A stretch of 56,504 bases of DNA, from NCBI GenBank assembly GCA_019400425.1, contig JAFREE010000158.1:1-56504 (forward strand). Reading direction: 5' to 3'. The notes beneath the pieces were generated by a model, which was not told where the DNA came from, did not search any database, and saw only the letters and a list, made by a program, of their open reading frames with translations. Below, one piece after another: positions 1-12,858 of the stretch; within the stretch, counting starts at the first letter, position 1, and every line of letters begins with the position of its first letter. The position numbers and the translations under genes were made by a program. Source of the stretch: Hymenochaete sp. R1 (taxonomy: Eukaryota; Basidiomycota; Agaricomycetes; Hymenochaetales; Hymenochaetaceae).

Positions 1-48
1 CGCAACTCATACACCATTCACGCTGATTGCTTTCTTCACTGTGCGTAG

Positions 49-187
49 ATCTCAAAGAGTTGGCGCTTCAAGTCACCCTGATTACAAGTTCGATCTCTCA
101 CTTTCACTCGACGACCTGGACGCCACCCTTGAGATCGTCCGTGCCCTACCAATCTCTGGCCCAGAAACACGACTTGTCATTCCGTGA
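49..187 (+). CDS. 3' terminal exon of an unidentified gene (partial)
   Basis: A pyrimidine-rich stretch ending in TAG at 46-48 looks like a splice acceptor. After one carried-over base the frame is open for about 45 codons to TGA at 185-187. The translated end reads DYKFDLSLSLDDLDATLEIV and then RALPISGPETRLVIP, an acidic-hydrophobic pattern that looks like real protein. The rest of the gene lies left of the window. I do not recognise the family. The alternative is that this is a chance open frame, because only one exon is visible. Confidence 0.45.
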
Positions 188-587
188 ATCTCAGAAGTTT
201 GGCATTTATTAGTTCGTCAACTTGGTCCAACCTCTGTTCCGCTTTTAGCTGACATCAATGTTCTTATCAGGTACTTTTACAAGTCGCACAGACCGTTATC
301 CGGGTTGCATAGTAGAAGTGATGCGAGGAAGAAATGGTTAGATATATAGATATTTGTGAGTACAAGGCTAAAAATAAGATCAGTGAAAGAAGGGGTATCC
401 CTAAATAACGTACGCATACAGATACATTTGTGAAAGTCGTACAAAAAAGAATTCGGAAAAAGTCCAATCCGATCCGTCCCGTCATTACCTCCATTCCAAA
501 GACCGACACAAATACCGACGGCAGCAAAGAAGAGAAATAATCAACGCGCACGTTGTCGACCGTGTCTTCTGCGACATCTCAAAGCTC
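188..587. other. Intergenic, convergent 3' ends
   Basis: AT-rich stretch between the partial + strand exon and the 3' end of SKT5 on the - strand. It probably holds both 3' UTRs. I see no gene or repeat. Confidence 0.5.
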
Positions 588-3500
588 TTACATGATAACG
601 CAATCCTTATCCTCCGCTTTTTGCCCCTGGATCCCCATATCCTCGAATGTCTTGTACTTCGACGGGCCCGCGCCAGCTGCAGGAGGCGTCTGTGGTACTG
701 GTCCAGGAGACCCAGCCGAAGATAAATTATCGCCAGCTCCGGAAGTGACGCGGCCTCCTCGACCGGTGCCCACACCTGCGCCAACAGGTTTCATGTGCGG
801 TGAGGCATGGGGCGAGTTGGATGAAGGTGTGGGGCTGCTCCCGGGATCGATGAGTGAGTAACGTGGCTTGCCCGCAAATTGCTGCTGCTGCTGTTGGTTC
901 TGCTGGTTAGGGATGCTGAGACTCGTTTGGCGGGGTGGAGGCTGAGAGACGGGTCGTGGGTTCGGTGGAAGTCCACCAGCAGCTCCTGGAGGTTTATAAG
1001 CGCCAGCCGCTCCTACTCCCGCTCCCGCTCCCGCTCCTCGACCCATCCCAGCATTGCCAGCCTCAGATTTCACACGTGCTTGCGTTCGTTTCCTCACGAG
1101 GCGCTGGTTGGTGAGGGCATCGTGTTCGGTACGTGAGAGTGCGTTAGCGTTGGCACTGGCGTTATTGGGTGCCAGGCCTGGGGCGAATCCGGGGCCGGGA
1201 GCGGGAAGTGTGGGTTTGAGGGCGACGAGACGTTGGCGGGCGTCTGAAGAACCGTGCGAGGCAGCAGTTTCGTACCAGGTGAGGGCGCGGGACAGGTCTT
1301 GAGGGGTGCCAATACCAACTTCGGCGTAGTAACCCTAAGGAAAAAGGTATTTCAGTACGAACATGATTACATAGAAATAGAATTGTAGAATGAAAGACTT
1401 AACAAAACGGGCAAAAAAAAACAGGACCACTCACCATCGCGAACTCAGCACTCACCAACCCCTTCCGCGCCGCCTTCTCTGCAAACACAAACGCCAGCCC
1501 CTCATCCTTTGCGAACTCTTCCTCCTTCTTCACCGCACCCACCTTTCCCTCCAACTCCGCCTCCGGGTCTGAGCCGCAGAGGAACCATTTGGAAAGCGCC
1601 ATATCGGCGTCTGCGAGGCCCGCTTGGGAGGCGAGGGAATAGTATTGGACGGAAAGGAGGGGGTTGAATGGGAATGGAGGGTGTGGGTCGGCGAGTTCGT
1701 ACGCTTGGCCCAGTTTGAATCTGGGTGCGGATCATGAGAATGGGATGTAATAAGATAATGGGAGGAAAGGAAGTGGAGACGTACTGTGCTGGAACGAAGC
1801 CCAGAAAGGCGCTCCTTTCAATCCACCGTTTTCCTTCGTCAAATGGCAGTCGTCCAACGGGAACGACTCCACTCCTTTCGACTTCCCCGACTTCATTCAA
1901 CGGTAAACCGACCTTAGCACCCTCACCAATCAACACCATGCCAAAAACGTATGCTGGATATGGAGCGTGAACAGACGAGAGTGTCGCTGCACGGGAGAGG
2001 AGACGAATCCCTCGAAGTGGATCGCGCGGGAGGCCCAATGAGAACGACGAGCCCTGTTGGTGGGGAGAAGACGATAGGAGGAAGGCAAGAGCGAGTCTAT
2101 AGAGACCGCCCTCGTCTTCTTTCATACTTCCACCTCCTCCCGCACCGCCAGTAGACCCCAACGGTCCCGCCCCCTTCTCAAAACATTCTTTCGCCCTTTT
2201 CAAATCCCCAAATGCCTCGTAGTCCCTCCCAATTCGAGCCCAAGAGGCCATCCATCCGGCACGCGCGGCGCACTCGAACTCGCGAAAGGCAATGCGCTGG
2301 TTCTGTGGGACTTGGGCTGGAAACGCGCCGGATGCAAGCAGGGAGGCGTGCATGTGGAGGGATTCCGCGTTTACGAGGGAAAGGTGAGCCGGGTTTGGCA
2401 GGGGCGGGTTTGGGTTTTGCGGATTTTGTGAGAGGGAGGAGGCTAAGGGGGCAATGTGGGGAAGGGAGAGGAGAAGAGGGAGGGCGTGCGCCGTTACGAG
2501 GTTCGCGAGCTGATCGGGGAGAGTTAGGGGACCTTTGTGCGGCTCGAAGAAGGATGGGGCTGTCGTGCCTGTTGGGATTATTGTGCGGGACACAAGTAAA
2601 AGGACATCTCGAATCCAAGAGACCCTTGAAGTTAAGTCGGCGCTGGGGTTCTGAATAGAGGGTAGCGCAGATTGGAGAGACGAGATGGTCGGGAGCGGTG
2701 CTGTGAGATCTGGCTGAGCTCCATTGGAAGGCGGAGGGAGAGTCGGAGCGGGCTGGGGAATGAACGGTTGATGGGGGTTGGCAGAACCGGGACCGACGGA
2801 GACACAGCGCTGTCTGTGTTGACCATTTGGTCCTGGATGTTGATGGTGCGCGGAAAGCGAGAGGCGGTTGAAGGATGCATTGAAGTCATCTTGACTGTTA
2901 GGATTAGCGTCATTCCTTGGTGGTGGAGGGGAGACGAATGGCATGGGTAGCGATGGAGGTTGACCAGATGCGTAAGGATCGTTGGATGGCTGGGGAGGAG
3001 CAAACGCAAAGCCTGGCATTGGATTGTAGCTCATCCTGTTCGAGTACGGCTGCTGCTGGGATGGTGGAGGTGAGGTAGACGCAGCTGTTGAGAGCTGATC
3101 GAGCTAGAATAACGATGATAAGATGAGATGATCAGTACTGAATACAGATGAAATATTGGTAGCTAATGGAACGGATGAGGAGCGCAAAGACAGCACTACG
3201 ACAAGGCGTAGAACTCGCTCACAGACGACGGCGCTGGCGAGACGGTTCAGGAGGTACAACCGTCGCGTTCAAGACCTCTGTTGATGCTCAGGATGGCCTG
3301 CGATGTGCGGTAGACACGGCCGTGAAAGAATAAGCCCACACATGCCCAGTCCCATCCATCGCAATCCGCTGATGCATCGCCAAAAATGAAGATGATGAGA
3401 CTCACGTTTGCTGGCAGATCAGGCTGCAATCGTTGCGGACGTGGAGAAACCACGGATGGATCTCGGTGCAGACTCCCGTTCCCTCCTTGGTCTATGTACA

Positions 3501-3657
3501 TCTGCTGCTGTTGCTGATTGTCGTAGGGCATGTACGACGGCGGAGGTGGAGGGACAGGTGGAGGCCCATAGGCGTACGCGGGTGGTTGAGGTTGTCCATA
3601 AGAGTTGGCGGAATGGGGACGCGGAGGCACAGGTGGGGCGTTGAGATGGTACGACAT
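588..3657 (-). CDS. SKT5: Chitin synthase activator SKT5/CHS4, Sel1-repeat protein with CaaX box
   Basis: Regulatory subunit that in yeast activates and localises chitin synthase III at the membrane. Four exons fit one frame: 3657-3406, 3103-1785, 1720-1435 and 1334-588, giving about 867 residues. The N-terminal third is rich in Pro and Gln. The middle and C-terminal parts carry Sel1-type repeats, including LGQAYELADPHPPFPFNPLL, YYSLASQAGLADADMALSKW, KDEGLAFVFAEKAARKGLVS and YYAEVGIGTPQDLSRALTWY. The tail is basic and Pro/Gly-rich and ends in CVIM, a farnesylation CaaX box as in yeast Chs4. The start ATG at 3657 opens a short proline-rich exon. The first intron (3104-3405, 302 nt) is much longer than the usual 50-65 nt here and could hide another exon. 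The family assignment rests on the repeats and the CaaX end together. Confidence 0.88.
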
Positions 3658-4188
3658 GAATGTGAGAGTCGAAAAGGAAAGAAAAAATATTTGATGTCGA
3701 TGTGGACGACGTTGAAGAAGCTTAAGAGGGTGGTGGTCGTTGTCGAAGGCGATGAGTGGACATCTCTCCGCGTCGTCGACAACGACAACGCCAACGCCAA
3801 TCATTTCCGTACACAGCTTCTTCTCTCACCATCATCATCAATTGTACGCTCTTCAAACAAAATACAATCCTCTTTTTTTTCACAATCGTACAAGAACGAA
3901 AGGGCTTTTCAAGAAATCCGGTATAAAACTAAAGACATCGGAAACGAACATCAAATGCGCCAGCTCACACTCTTGTGCGGCTGGAACGAGGCTGCGATGT
4001 CAACGCCGTCTCCAGAACTTATAACTTGAAGAACAGCCAAGGCAACGAAGATCCAACGCAGCACTCCAATTGAAGACACGGCTCTAAGAAGGAGGAAATC
4101 GGTGGTGTTTAGTATATTGATACAAGAAATAAATACACTGCAGGCAATCTCTAATGTAAGCATACACGGTCATCTACGGACTTACTGT
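3658..4188. other. Intergenic, SKT5 promoter and chitinase 3' end
   Basis: Holds the upstream region of SKT5. On the - strand, around 4083-3951, there is an open stretch with a hydrophobic core (IGVLRWIFVALAVLQVISS) preceded by a good acceptor (TTCTTAG). It could be an extra last exon of the chitinase gene. Nothing else is evident. Confidence 0.4.
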
Positions 4189-5959
<1,771 letters not shown>

Positions 5960-6924
5960 CGAGAAGGACAGTGACTCAGCTCAGGGCAACGGATAGATCT
6001 GAAGTCTCCAGTCTAACTGAACGAGGTTCTGAGAGTCAGAACATTCTCAACATACGACATATTTATATTGTCCTAGAGCGAACATATTCCAGCTATCTCG
6101 CAGACATTGCCAGCGCGTCAAAGTCTGAAAGTGAACAAAGAAGAGGCATACGAGGATGAGCCGCATGGACAACTGCCGGCAGAGACATTTCGATAACGCA
6201 CTGTACTGACAAGAAGCGCCTCGTCAAGATAAACTCGAAATGGACGTGTGGGAGAGATGTACAGGATCGTCTGGGAGGGGGACGTGACGTGGCATGTCTC
6301 AACACAGAACAAGCTTCTACATGTGCGACTCGTCGCAAAGCGGTTGTCAACGACAAAAAAGAGTCCTAGAGTGCGTGTAGACATTCTTTGAGGGTACTCC
6401 GAGGATGTGTGGTATCGTGGTCGACGTTTACGACCTCAGGTAGCTGAGGTTTCGACATTAGACCCGGACGAGGCGTGGAAAAGGAGTACATTCTTTCTTT
6501 TTGCTGGCATATAGAAATTGACTTGTACTCTCAGGCTCAGTCCCGCAGATATGTCCGGCGTGTGCATGCTAGCACTTTCTTTAGATAATTCGAGTCGTTG
6601 TCGCATGTCGCACGCAGAGAAAGACTGGGGCTGGGAGTAGATGCGGTAGAAGGTAACGAGGAAGGCGCGTCTTTGTCCAAAGTCCAAGAGCCAAGACGCT
6701 GATCGGCGCAAGTATCTTCCTCACCCAAACCCAGTCTATCTATTGCCACTTTCCTTGCTAGAAAGAAATCTTTAGGGTGAATGCGTGTACTATCGACTCG
6801 GAGGGGTGTCAGGAATCTGTGAAGGGAACGTAAGTTGTATTTCGGTTGTTTCTAACTACATTCCCTACGAGCATATACTGGGGTTTCGACTGCAGAATAC
6901 AAACTCAGAGAAATACCAATGTAA
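5960..6924. other. Intergenic, chitinase promoter side
   Basis: About 965 bp between the chitinase start and the 3' end of the next gene. The short open frames here show no convincing splice structure or protein-like composition. I see nothing I can support. Confidence 0.5.
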
Positions 6925-7884
6925 TCAGGATTCTTCGCCATCTTTCGACAAAACCATCAAAGCAGCACGTCGCAGTTCAAGCTCTTCTATCTCATCCGCC
7001 AGTTTTATCAACTTTCCAGAAATCGAAGCCTTCATCTCGATTGGAAAAGTTTTCGTCTTTAGCTCGCTTTGTTCGGCCTCCTTCCTCTCAATAAAGCTGC
7101 TATAGATGCGAATCACTTCTTCCCTGATTGTAAGAATATCTTGCAATGGGGAGCCGCTGAGGTCCAATACTCGAGCGTGAGCTTCGATGAGAGGCAGAGT
7201 AGAGGGGTCCTTCTTCCTTCTTCTTATAAAGTCATTCCTTTTATTTTCGACTCGCCTGATCTGTAGTGTACGCATCTTTTCGTCCGAGTTTCCCTTTGCT
7301 GCTTCCAACTCTTCGTCATATTGCTTCCATGTCTTCGCATTTTCCCCAAAGCGGCGGTCCATCTCCAACCAAGACTTCGCGTTTTCAAAAATATCGGCAA
7401 TGGCTCTAAATGGGGGTTCCTTGTCAGCGAGAGTCGCAGATGCCGAGGCCGTACGGTCTACCACAAACTCGAGCACCTTCCGTGCGCGGGAGACACGAGT
7501 ATAGTCAGATTCCATGTGCGTACCACCTCTCTTCTTTGCGTCTCTGAGCGAGCGAACAAGCTCGTAATGCCGAAGAGCCATTTCCGCAATCTCAAGGTAC
7601 CGTTCGTAAGTCCATGCAAGATCCTTGAGGTACTTGGCGCTGAGCTCGATGGTGACCACGTCCCAGTCAACGTGTTCGTCGCGGACGTTCTGTAGCAACT
7701 CGTAGGTTATTCCGCCCTTCTTCGAAGCGGAGGTAAGGGAAGTTTTCACCCGAGAGTTGAATGCGACTTCGCATTCAGGGAAGAACAGTTCCAACTCTTG
7801 TTCTTCGGCCATGCGCATCCTCTGAGTTGGTCGGGCAGACGGTGCCTCGCCCGCTATGAACTTGCGCTTCTGAGGTTCGGACAT
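6925..7884 (-). CDS. Intronless paralogue family, subfamily A, member A1 (function unknown)
   Basis: A single uninterrupted frame of 319 residues in a region where other genes are split by introns. I do not recognise a named domain. The N-terminus is basic (PQKRKF, RPTQRMRM). The rest is highly charged and looks alpha-helical. It aligns by eye with A2 (11213-12295): FENAKSWLEMDRRF matches LRDARDWVARDQRV, and AHARVLDLSGSPLQDILTIR matches AHWQVLDIETSPVKEIEKLR. The C-terminal EEIELEL/ALMVL segment resembles the LDLRIxALG end of subfamily B. A TATA-like CTATAAGTA lies roughly 50 bp upstream. It is transcribed divergently from the CaaX-protein gene. The frame looks intact and probably encodes a protein. 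Confidence 0.7.
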   Translation of the reverse strand: MSEPQKRKFIAGEAPSARPTQRMRMAEEQELELFFPECEVAFNSRVKTSLTSASKKGGITYELLQNVRDEHVDWDVVTIELSAKYLKDLAWTYERYLEIAEMALRHYELVRSLRDAKKRGGTHMESDYTRVSRARKVLEFVVDRTASASATLADKEPPFRAIADIFENAKSWLEMDRRFGENAKTWKQYDEELEAAKGNSDEKMRTLQIRRVENKRNDFIRRRKKDPSTLPLIEAHARVLDLSGSPLQDILTIREEVIRIYSSFIERKEAEQSELKTKTFPIEMKASISGKLIKLADEIEELELRRAALMVLSKDGEES

Positions 7885-8474
7885 TGAGATGGGTATTTGC
7901 GTTTGAATTCTATTGAGAAAAAAACCTCGACGTACTTATAGTAGGAGCCGTGTGTCCGACGAACAGGACCCAAGAGATCTTGGCAAGTTGCAGAAGGGCG
8001 CTCCAAGCCAAGCAAACAACTCGCTTTGCACGGTGCATCTATTGTTTTTATCTATAAGTCGAAGCATTTTGCAGGCAATAGCAAAGATTCGTTCAACGAC
8101 TACACACCATATTGCACCAGTTAAATACTTGAACCCAGAGGACGAAAGACCTTTGAAAATTGCGGTGAAATTCCATTCATCTCGCTTGACTAGAGAACGC
8201 GTATGGTAGTTCCACTCGAATAAACGCTGGCTTTCCAAGAATATGCAGCATAGAAAGTGAACGTTGCAGTGGACCATGGAAGTTGCTGAGTAGACGTGTT
8301 CAAGTTGTGGTTACCCAGGTGTTCGACAATTGGCCTTAGGCAAACGCCGATCACTATGACGTCGGTTGGTTGGCACGCACGTCGTGCAAGTCTCCTCCTC
8401 GCTCGTTCCTCTCTCTCCCTCTCCATCGAGTAACTCAACTCAAACTACCCGCTACTGTCTTCTCTGTAGAAACG
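7885..8474. other. Divergent promoter region between A1 and the CaaX-protein gene
   Basis: A shared upstream region of 590 bp for two genes pointing away from each other. The last 100 bp before 8475 are pyrimidine-rich (CTCCTCGCTCGTTCCTCTCT), typical of fungal core promoters. I see no coding structure. Confidence 0.5.
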
Positions 8475-9547
8475 ATGGCGACCAAAGATTCGAAGTCACC
8501 TCCATCGTACGATAAGGAGCCATTGGGCGACATCAAGCCAGCTCACGCATCTGACAGCAAAACGACAGTGCCAGGGGCTTTACCCGAGGGCTCCAGTTCA
8601 ACTCCAAGCACGTCCAAGCAGACCAAACCCGGCGCCCTTCAGCGGGCCTTCTCGAAACAGAACAGGCAAACCGCAACTCGTTTTTTCTCCGCGTACGCTC
8701 AGACGTGGGTTGGGTTGTCTCCCATCTGGCTTATGGGGGAGGCCGTCACGCCTGGCGCAAAGGTTGGCACGCAATTCAAGAAGGGAAAGGGCAAGCTCGT
8801 AGATTCGGCGAGCGAGATTCGCGAACTAGTCGTCACGAACTCCAAGGATGTGGTGGTGATTATCGATGAGAAGCTGAGAGGGAAGGGTGAGGGTAGTCGA
8901 CAAATGGCGGAAAGGACGGCAGAAGTGATCAAAGCCGCGGGGTGCGCCATTCTCTCTTGCTTACTGCAAATACAAACTCTCATCACACTTTATTCCACTG
9001 CAGGGAGAATGCCATTCTAGTGGTGACGACATCTCTCGATAAGTTCACCCCGTCTGCTGTCTCCAAAGGCGATAAAGGCAAATCCGCCCTTTCCGACAAA
9101 TTCGACCTCCGAGCCTTAGCTTCCAACCCGGACCTCAAACGCGCTCTCCACAAAAACAGCCGAGACGGACTTGTTCTTCTCGATGGAGCCCTCAAGCATC
9201 CCGTCGTCGTCACCGGCGTCTCCAAATTCGCCAAATCGCGTGGAATCCCACATGCAGACGCACTCCTTCGTCTTGCTTCTCTCGGACTCGGCAAGATTCT
9301 CGCAGCGTTGCCAGAAGAGCTGCAAGAGGAAGTGAGGGAGGGAGTCGAGGAAGGTGAGATTCGGATCGAGGAAATCGACGCTGAAGAATTGGAGAGGAAG
9401 AGTTCGAATGAGGAGCGGAAGGAGGCGGAAGATGTTGGGAAAGCTGGAGACAGGGCGAAGGATCCCAAAGTGGAGGAAGGCGGAATAGGTGGAGAAAAGG
9501 ACCCATACGACGAGATGAAGAAGAAAACGCAATGTTTAATCATGTGA
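8475..9547 (+). CDS. Conserved-looking protein of unknown function with C-terminal CaaX box (CLIM)
   Basis: Two exons, 8475-8941 and 9004-9547, join in frame across a 62-nt intron (GTGCGC...CTGCAG) to give 336 residues. The N-terminus is low-complexity (Ser, Pro, Thr, Lys). A folded-looking core follows with FFSAYAQTWVGLSPIWLMGE, SKDVVVIIDEKLRGKGEGSR, GENAILVVTTSLDKFTP and DGLVLLDGALKHPVVVTGVS. The last third is very acidic and charged (EELQEEVREGVEEGEIRIEE). The protein ends KKTQCLIM, a CaaX box that should direct prenylation and membrane attachment. I do not recognise the family. The gene lies between two members of the intronless family. The coding call is good because both exons keep frame and the ending is meaningful. 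The function is unknown. Confidence 0.8.
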
Positions 9548-11212
9548 GAGGGTCGTATTGATTTTTTTTTGTTTCGTTTGGACTTTTGTTCTTTCCTTTG
9601 TCTTCTCGCCGCTGTGAAGCACTTTGATAACGATCACCTCACTCCCAATTTCTGATCACCATTCCGTTACTTCCTTACATGCTTCTTGTAGTTCTATTTA
9701 CATACACGACTGGATTATATACACGGCTGACTTCAAACGCTTGTTTCTTTAAGGCGAATCAAGACGTTTGCGTTCATTATCCACTCAACGAAGACTTCAA
9801 GCAACTACTACTCTGGAAGTACTCAGGAACTTTCAAACATGATCGCGCGAACTGCTGTCGTCTCTTGTATTTAGACACTTCGTTCATCTGTGGAAGGCAA
9901 ATCTTATCGAGCGCATCTGTGCATGTGGTGCTAAAGGATCGCTGCTGAATGACGAAGAAAATGAAGGACCACCGCTCTCACTTCCGCAATGAATGTAGTC
10001 TTGCTACATCTTCTTTTCCCTTAGCTGGTGCCTCAAACGACACGAAACCTTTCATCCTTTCCTCTGCCGATGTCGGGAAGAGAGACGAAAGTCAAGTTTG
10101 TGATGGTACATGCCCATCTGTCAGCCTGTTCGCTATGGCGGCGGCCAACGAGGAAGAAGATAATGAATATGTTTTCGGGGAGGAAGATGGAGGACCTGAA
10201 CTCGGCTTCAGATCTGGCTAGGTCTTTATGTGAATGGGGACAAGACGAGACACCAGATTAAATTGAAGCCAGCCGTGACGTATACGGCGTTTGGGAATGT
10301 ATCGATAGAAACAGGTAACCGTAAATTTGCTTCGAGCGTTGATGCTAGATCTCATATAACTCTCAATCCCGCAGCGAAAATTGAACTCGCGTTCAACGAC
10401 TTCGAATCTGCGCATTCAAACGTGAAGTCTTCGCTCTTTTCTCTCGTCATTTGACATGGGCCCACTACTTAGCTAACAATCGTCCTGAACGCCACATCAG
10501 GCCGAGTCGTACACCAGCAAGCAATACATGACATCGATAAAGCATTGGATAGTGTTCAAGATCATCTCTACGCCACAATCAGGATGATTGTAAGCAGACC
10601 TAGATACCCGGAATGGTCCTCCCAATATGACGCCACTGACACGCACCTAACGTAACGTTCTCTTCAACGTTAAGTTTTTGGGCCTTTATAACGGAGACTA
10701 ATGCCATTAAACGAGATTTGCAGCCTTTCGGTGCGTTGGATATACCATTGTAAATGAACTGATATTAGTAACACTAACGATCCCTTCCTTCATCCGGTGG
10801 CAGACGTGCAAAGTTAAAAACCGAAACTTACATCTCAATGAAGTACTTATCGATTGCGCTTGGATGATTGTCTGCCGTGGCCCGTGATTTGGAACAGCGA
10901 ATTCAAGTTCTCGTAAATGCAACGTATGTCTGACCATTACATTAATTTATCATGCATTGTATTGGAATTTTGAATAACTATCTACGAGATTTAGCGATAT
11001 GCAAAGTAGATTCGTTTAAGACTTTCGCCCGACCCGGAAAATCCCTAAAAGGCAAACCAGGCTTGCAAAGTCGACTCGTACTGGAGTTCCAATCTCCTTC
11101 GAATTAGGTATATAAACTACTCATTTGTGTCATACTTATCCATTTTCAATAGACATATTCAATCAACAGTCGCCGCCATCGTCTTCTAGTACTCCACTTT
11201 CATACGCTGGTC
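9548..11212. other. Long intergenic stretch
   Basis: About 1.7 kb without a gene I can support. Short open frames at 9679-9948, 9949-10221 and 10230-10454 lack protein-like continuity or splice partners. The last 100 bp hold a TATA element for A2. Confidence 0.45.
11109..11116 (+). promoter_or_regulatory. TATA box upstream of A2
   Basis: A perfect TATATAAA lies 97-104 bp before the A2 start codon, a normal distance for a fungal core promoter. The interval then contains CA/TC-rich sequence suitable for transcription starts. Confidence 0.5.
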
Positions 11213-12295
11213 ATGTCAGGTAGTAGGGGCTCTCAAGGAAAGCGGCGGGCAACTGGTGACGCCGGGCCTTCGACGTCCCGAGACTTCGACTGGCGAAACA
11301 TCATCAACATAGACTGGAGACCAGAGCTCGTTCCCGACTTTCTTCACACCAACTACGATAATCCGGACATCCAGCCGAGTCTAGAGAGCGCTGCCTCATA
11401 TGGAGCCCTCAGTGTTTCATCCTCTCAGCTGAAAGACGCCCAAAGAGTCGACGGTAACTGTATCGAATGGAAAGTCCTTCGTTCTGTTATGGTTGAAAAA
11501 TACGGCACCAAGGCTACTGATGAAAACGACAACGTCGGCAATCCATCTTGCTGGCCGTATTCCCGCTATATCGAGAGCACCGGGCTCCTTTACCATCAGT
11601 TCATTTCCATCGAACGCCACATTGTCTCCCTCGAGGCTTCCAACACCAAGATCAGCCGTTCAATGTACACTCTCAGAGACGGCACCCGCTCCGCTTTCAT
11701 TCTGCTCCTCGCACAAACGGCGAAAGCCACGAGCGAAATCAGTCGGATGGTCTGTTTCTCAGAAGCAGTGAGAGCTAGGTTCAACGCCGACCTTCACATT
11801 CCTGCTCGATTTGAGCAGATCTCTGGCTTGCTTCGCGATGCCCGCGACTGGGTCGCTCGTGACCAGCGCGTCCGCCAGCTCTGCCTTACCTACAAAAAAC
11901 ACAAGGAAGACTTTGACCAAGCGTCTGCGTCGTATAGTACCAAAGCCATCCAGGCAGCACGTAGGAAAATAAACGTATTCGAAAGCCCCTCCCATCACGG
12001 TCCCAGCATGGAAGACATCAGAGCGCATTGGCAAGTCCTCGACATCGAAACCTCTCCAGTGAAGGAAATCGAAAAACTCAGGGAAAAGGTGGTTGGGCTG
12101 CTTTGGGACGTCGTTAATGAAACGAAGACGTTGCATCAGGGAATGGCGTCGAGAGAGATAAAGCTGACGGACCCAGAGGATGTGGACAGAGGACTGCAGA
12201 AGATTATTGGCTCGCTGGAGAAGGAGTTGGCCTCTTTGGTTCCAAAGAGTGATCCTCAAGGCGCTGAAGCTAGCAGCAGCACTATTGCACAGTGA
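11213..12295 (+). CDS. Intronless paralogue family, subfamily A, member A2 (function unknown)
   Basis: One open frame of 360 residues without introns. No domain is recognised. It starts MSGSRGSQGKRRATGDAGPS, closely resembling the N-terminus of B5 (GKRKATGAAGIGPKRRR). This basic, Ser/Gly-rich leader may act as a nuclear signal. The body is helical and charged. Its second half aligns with A1 over the DARDW and AHWQVLDIETSP blocks. The C-terminus has a likely helical segment (GLQKIIGSLEKELASLV) followed by a short Ser-rich end. Upstream there is a TATATAAA. The ATG is followed directly by the family-style leader, so the start is probably right. Confidence 0.72.
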   Translation: MSGSRGSQGKRRATGDAGPSTSRDFDWRNIINIDWRPELVPDFLHTNYDNPDIQPSLESAASYGALSVSSSQLKDAQRVDGNCIEWKVLRSVMVEKYGTKATDENDNVGNPSCWPYSRYIESTGLLYHQFISIERHIVSLEASNTKISRSMYTLRDGTRSAFILLLAQTAKATSEISRMVCFSEAVRARFNADLHIPARFEQISGLLRDARDWVARDQRVRQLCLTYKKHKEDFDQASASYSTKAIQAARRKINVFESPSHHGPSMEDIRAHWQVLDIETSPVKEIEKLREKVVGLLWDVVNETKTLHQGMASREIKLTDPEDVDRGLQKIIGSLEKELASLVPKSDPQGAEASSSTIAQ

Positions 12296-12858
12296 TATAC
12301 ACCATTCCGTCGTTCCGTAGTGTTCGTCTTCAATAGTTATTATGTTGATAAATGATAGGCAAAATTTGTAGATGAACATTTCCCTTTTACACATCGAGTG
12401 ATCCCAACTCTCAACAAGAAACCATCGGGCATCGCCAAGTCAAAACTATGTATTACGAAAGATCAAAAGACGCATGGACAACAGGAGCGGGCAAAACAAC
12501 GACGGAGCGAAAGGACGAGAACACCGAATAGCAACGACAATAACGAGAGCGTATATACAAGCAAACCATGATAACAGGGCAATTATACTTTTACATACAT
12601 ACAAAGAGAGATGAGAGAATCAATCCCTCTTCCGAATTTGCGGGCGCAGATCAAAACAAGAAAAGAAAAGAAAAGACTGACAAACGAACGAACGAACGAA
12701 CGGGGGAGTGCACAAAATCAAGTGAATCAAAGCGGGGTCGAGAACGGAATTCGAACTTGAGGAGACAAGAAACCGTACTCAATCCGTCCTCCAACATTAT
12801 AACATAGTCCTTATCTATTTAAATAACTTTGTGCCACGGTTTATGGTCAAAGTTGCAC
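12296..12858. other. Convergent intergenic region with simple repeats
   Basis: Lies between the 3' ends of A2 and the transcription-factor gene. It is A-rich on the + strand and holds two microsatellites. There is no support for a gene. Confidence 0.5.
12658..12702. repeat. Adjacent microsatellites (AAAAG)n and (AACG)n
   Basis: About three and a half AAAAG units at 12658-12675 are followed, after a few bases, by about five AACG units at 12682-12702. Both lie in the convergent intergenic region. Confidence 0.75.

Noticed and set aside
2178..2658. Long open frames on both strands overlapping SKT5 exon 2
   Set aside because: They are GC-rich shadows of the SKT5 coding frame and show no features of their own.
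8370..8474. Earlier ATG at 8370 for the CaaX-protein gene
   Set aside because: The upstream codons are pyrimidine-rich promoter/UTR-like sequence. The ATG at 8475 begins the plausible protein.
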